Source: Aromatoleum buckelii (GTDB lineage Bacteria > Pseudomonadota > Gammaproteobacteria > Burkholderiales > Rhodocyclaceae). From it: a stretch of DNA of 64,000 nucleotides. Positions 63,407 through 64,000 of the stretch are shown here, piece by piece; the first letter of the stretch is position 1, and each line of letters begins with the position of its first letter. A program made the translations under genes and the position numbers. Below the pieces are notes generated by a model. The model was not told the origin of the DNA and ran no database searches. It was given only the letters and a program-made list of their open reading frames with translations. The DNA is taken from the NCBI RefSeq assembly GCF_012910785.2, contig NZ_WTVH02000009.1:922464-986463 (forward strand), written 5' to 3'.

Positions 63407-63645
63407 GATGTTGCTTCCTCTAAAGAGTCATCAGCACCCGGGCGCCCGTTGCGCGCCTTAATCTCCTCCCAGATTCGATCGAGGTCAAGCCGGTCGTAAC
63501 AACGGATACGATGGCCGAGCACGACGAGCGTGAGCTTGGGTTTGACCTCGGCATTGAACTTGTTGCGGTCGATGCCGAGGTAGGCGGGGGCGTCTTGGGC
63601 GCGGATCGCGCGGGGGAGCAGGATCAGGTGTTGGGCAGCGGACAT
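63277..63645 (-). CDS. Putative excisionase / AlpA-like DNA-binding protein
   Basis: A 122-residue basic protein. The N-terminal half, LLPRAIRAQDAPAYLGIDRNKFNAEVKPKLTLVVLGHRIRCYDRLDLDRIWEEIKARNG, has the winged-helix shape of AlpA/MerR-like excisionases: helix-turn-helix followed by a beta wing and R-x-Y/W. The C-terminal half is polar and lies over the integrase start in a second frame, so its necessity is unclear. The start at 63645 has GGAGGG 6 bases upstream; an ATG at 63651 overlaps the upstream stop. Such proteins set recombination direction. Confidence 0.65.
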   Translation of the reverse strand: MSAAQHLILLPRAIRAQDAPAYLGIDRNKFNAEVKPKLTLVVLGHRIRCYDRLDLDRIWEEIKARNGRPGADDSLEEATSWENAQPGSAKRRTGHGSSTRLSSDSAFSNALDRAIAKSQKHT

Positions 63646-63647
63646 GG

Positions 63648-63926
63648 TCATCCCTCCCGAGGCCAGTGAAGCACCTTCGCGTCGTCGGTTTCCTGCTGGG
63701 CTACGTGCGTTGCCTTGTGCCATTCACCGTACCTGCGACTTGACTCCGACTGCGCACGCATCGCCGGGAGCTGCGCGAACGGGCGCACCAACCAAAACTT
63801 CTCGATGCTTGTGACCGTCTTCGGCGCGCGACGCATGTTTCTGAGTTCGTTGTCGCCCATGGCGTGCAGCGTTGGGTATATCCCTGAATTGCGGGCATGC
63901 ACCGGCGGCGGCTGGTGCATTGCCAT
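63648..63926 (-). CDS. Hypothetical protein of the integrated element
   Basis: A 92-residue basic protein (RNMRRAPKTVTSIEKFWLVRPFAQLPAMRAQSESSRRYGEWHKATH) that I do not recognise. The start at 63926 has AGGGA 8 bases upstream; a longer frame begins at 63968. Its TGA overlaps the possible ATG at 63651 of the next ORF as ATGA, which suggests translational coupling and supports it as a real gene. There is no membrane segment or Cys motif. Confidence 0.45.
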   Translation of the reverse strand: MAMHQPPPVHARNSGIYPTLHAMGDNELRNMRRAPKTVTSIEKFWLVRPFAQLPAMRAQSESSRRYGEWHKATHVAQQETDDAKVLHWPREG

Positions 63927-63937
63927 CACAGATGTCC

Positions 63938-63960
63938 CTGTGGCACGCTTGCTGCCACAG
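63938..63960. repeat. Inverted repeat upstream of island ORF
   Basis: A perfect 8-base inverted repeat CTGTGGCA (63938-63945) and TGCCACAG (63953-63960) with a 7-base spacer. It lies directly before the ribosome site of the hypothetical gene and could be an operator or an mRNA hairpin. Confidence 0.5.
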
Positions 63961-64000
63961 CCATCCAATGCACCCAGAACGGTGCACTTCGCACGGCGGA

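Larger units (their letters stand above)
62195..64000. mobile_element. Left end of an integrated element at the tRNA-His locus (extends beyond window)
   Basis: A tyrosine recombinase gene ends 45 bases after tRNA-His, followed by an excisionase-like ORF and a small unknown ORF, all on the minus strand. Base composition looks less GC-rich than the core genome to the left. The element's right end and att sites are not in the window, so its type (prophage, ICE or island) is unknown. Confidence 0.65.

Overview
The window looks like chromosomal DNA of a high-GC betaproteobacterium of the Azoarcus/Aromatoleum/Thauera group (Rhodocyclales). This is inferred from the gene set, not from a database search: DUF2863 and DUF1178 proteins, an RpfE-RecJ pair, LolC-LolD, PpsR-PpsA, and the classic rimP-nusA-infB-rbfA-truB-rpsO-pnp block. 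Most of the window is ordinary core genome. The two ends carry signs of mobile DNA.

Layout. 1-2.1 kb: a molybdopterin oxidoreductase that runs off the left edge, then an IS21-type remnant (3' part of istB). 2.3-5.5 kb: a VOC/PhnB-like protein, a periplasmic lipocalin and a membrane-anchored Ser/Thr kinase with an altered catalytic loop. 6-11 kb: a HAD phosphatase, ilvD, and the glutathione-dependent formaldehyde detoxification pair fghA-frmA. 11.2-13.2 kb: a decayed tRNA-Cys-like 3' half, tRNA-Gly, an alkaline-phosphatase-superfamily protein, a DUF1178 protein and tRNA-Leu. 13.3-20.8 kb: a DEAD-box helicase and a complete hutHUIG operon that takes histidine to glutamate plus formamide. 21-29.7 kb: a diguanylate cyclase, a LOG-family protein, a lemA-TPM-TPM operon with an apparent frameshift, and a convergent pair formed by a SARP-type regulator and a TTC38-like TPR protein. 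29.9-37 kb: prfB with its programmed frameshift, an OmpW-type porin with an inverted-repeat operator candidate, recJ-rpfE and lolCD. 37-44.4 kb: DUF2062, comEC, an alpha/beta hydrolase, DUF599, msrB, DUF2863 and ppsR.

44.5-52.1 kb: ppsA divergent from its regulator ppsR, small accessory genes, 3-hydroxybutyrate dehydrogenase next to a patatin phospholipase, and 2,4-dienoyl-CoA reductase. 52.3-61.7 kb: the translation/RNA-decay block with promoter, leader attenuator and terminators visible, followed by a convergent dksA. 61.8-62.2 kb: a tRNA-Pro/Arg/His operon with a good promoter and terminator. 62.2 kb to the right edge: the left end of an integrated element, with a tyrosine recombinase ending 45 bases after tRNA-His, an overlapping excisionase-like ORF and a small unknown protein.

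I did not find a clearly new multi-gene system. The most interesting items are the broken or recoded TPM gene, the kinase with a Pro-Arg-Asp loop, the tRNA-Cys remnant in front of tRNA-Gly, the ompW operator palindrome, the SARP/TTC38 pair, and the tRNA-His-linked island that continues outside the window.
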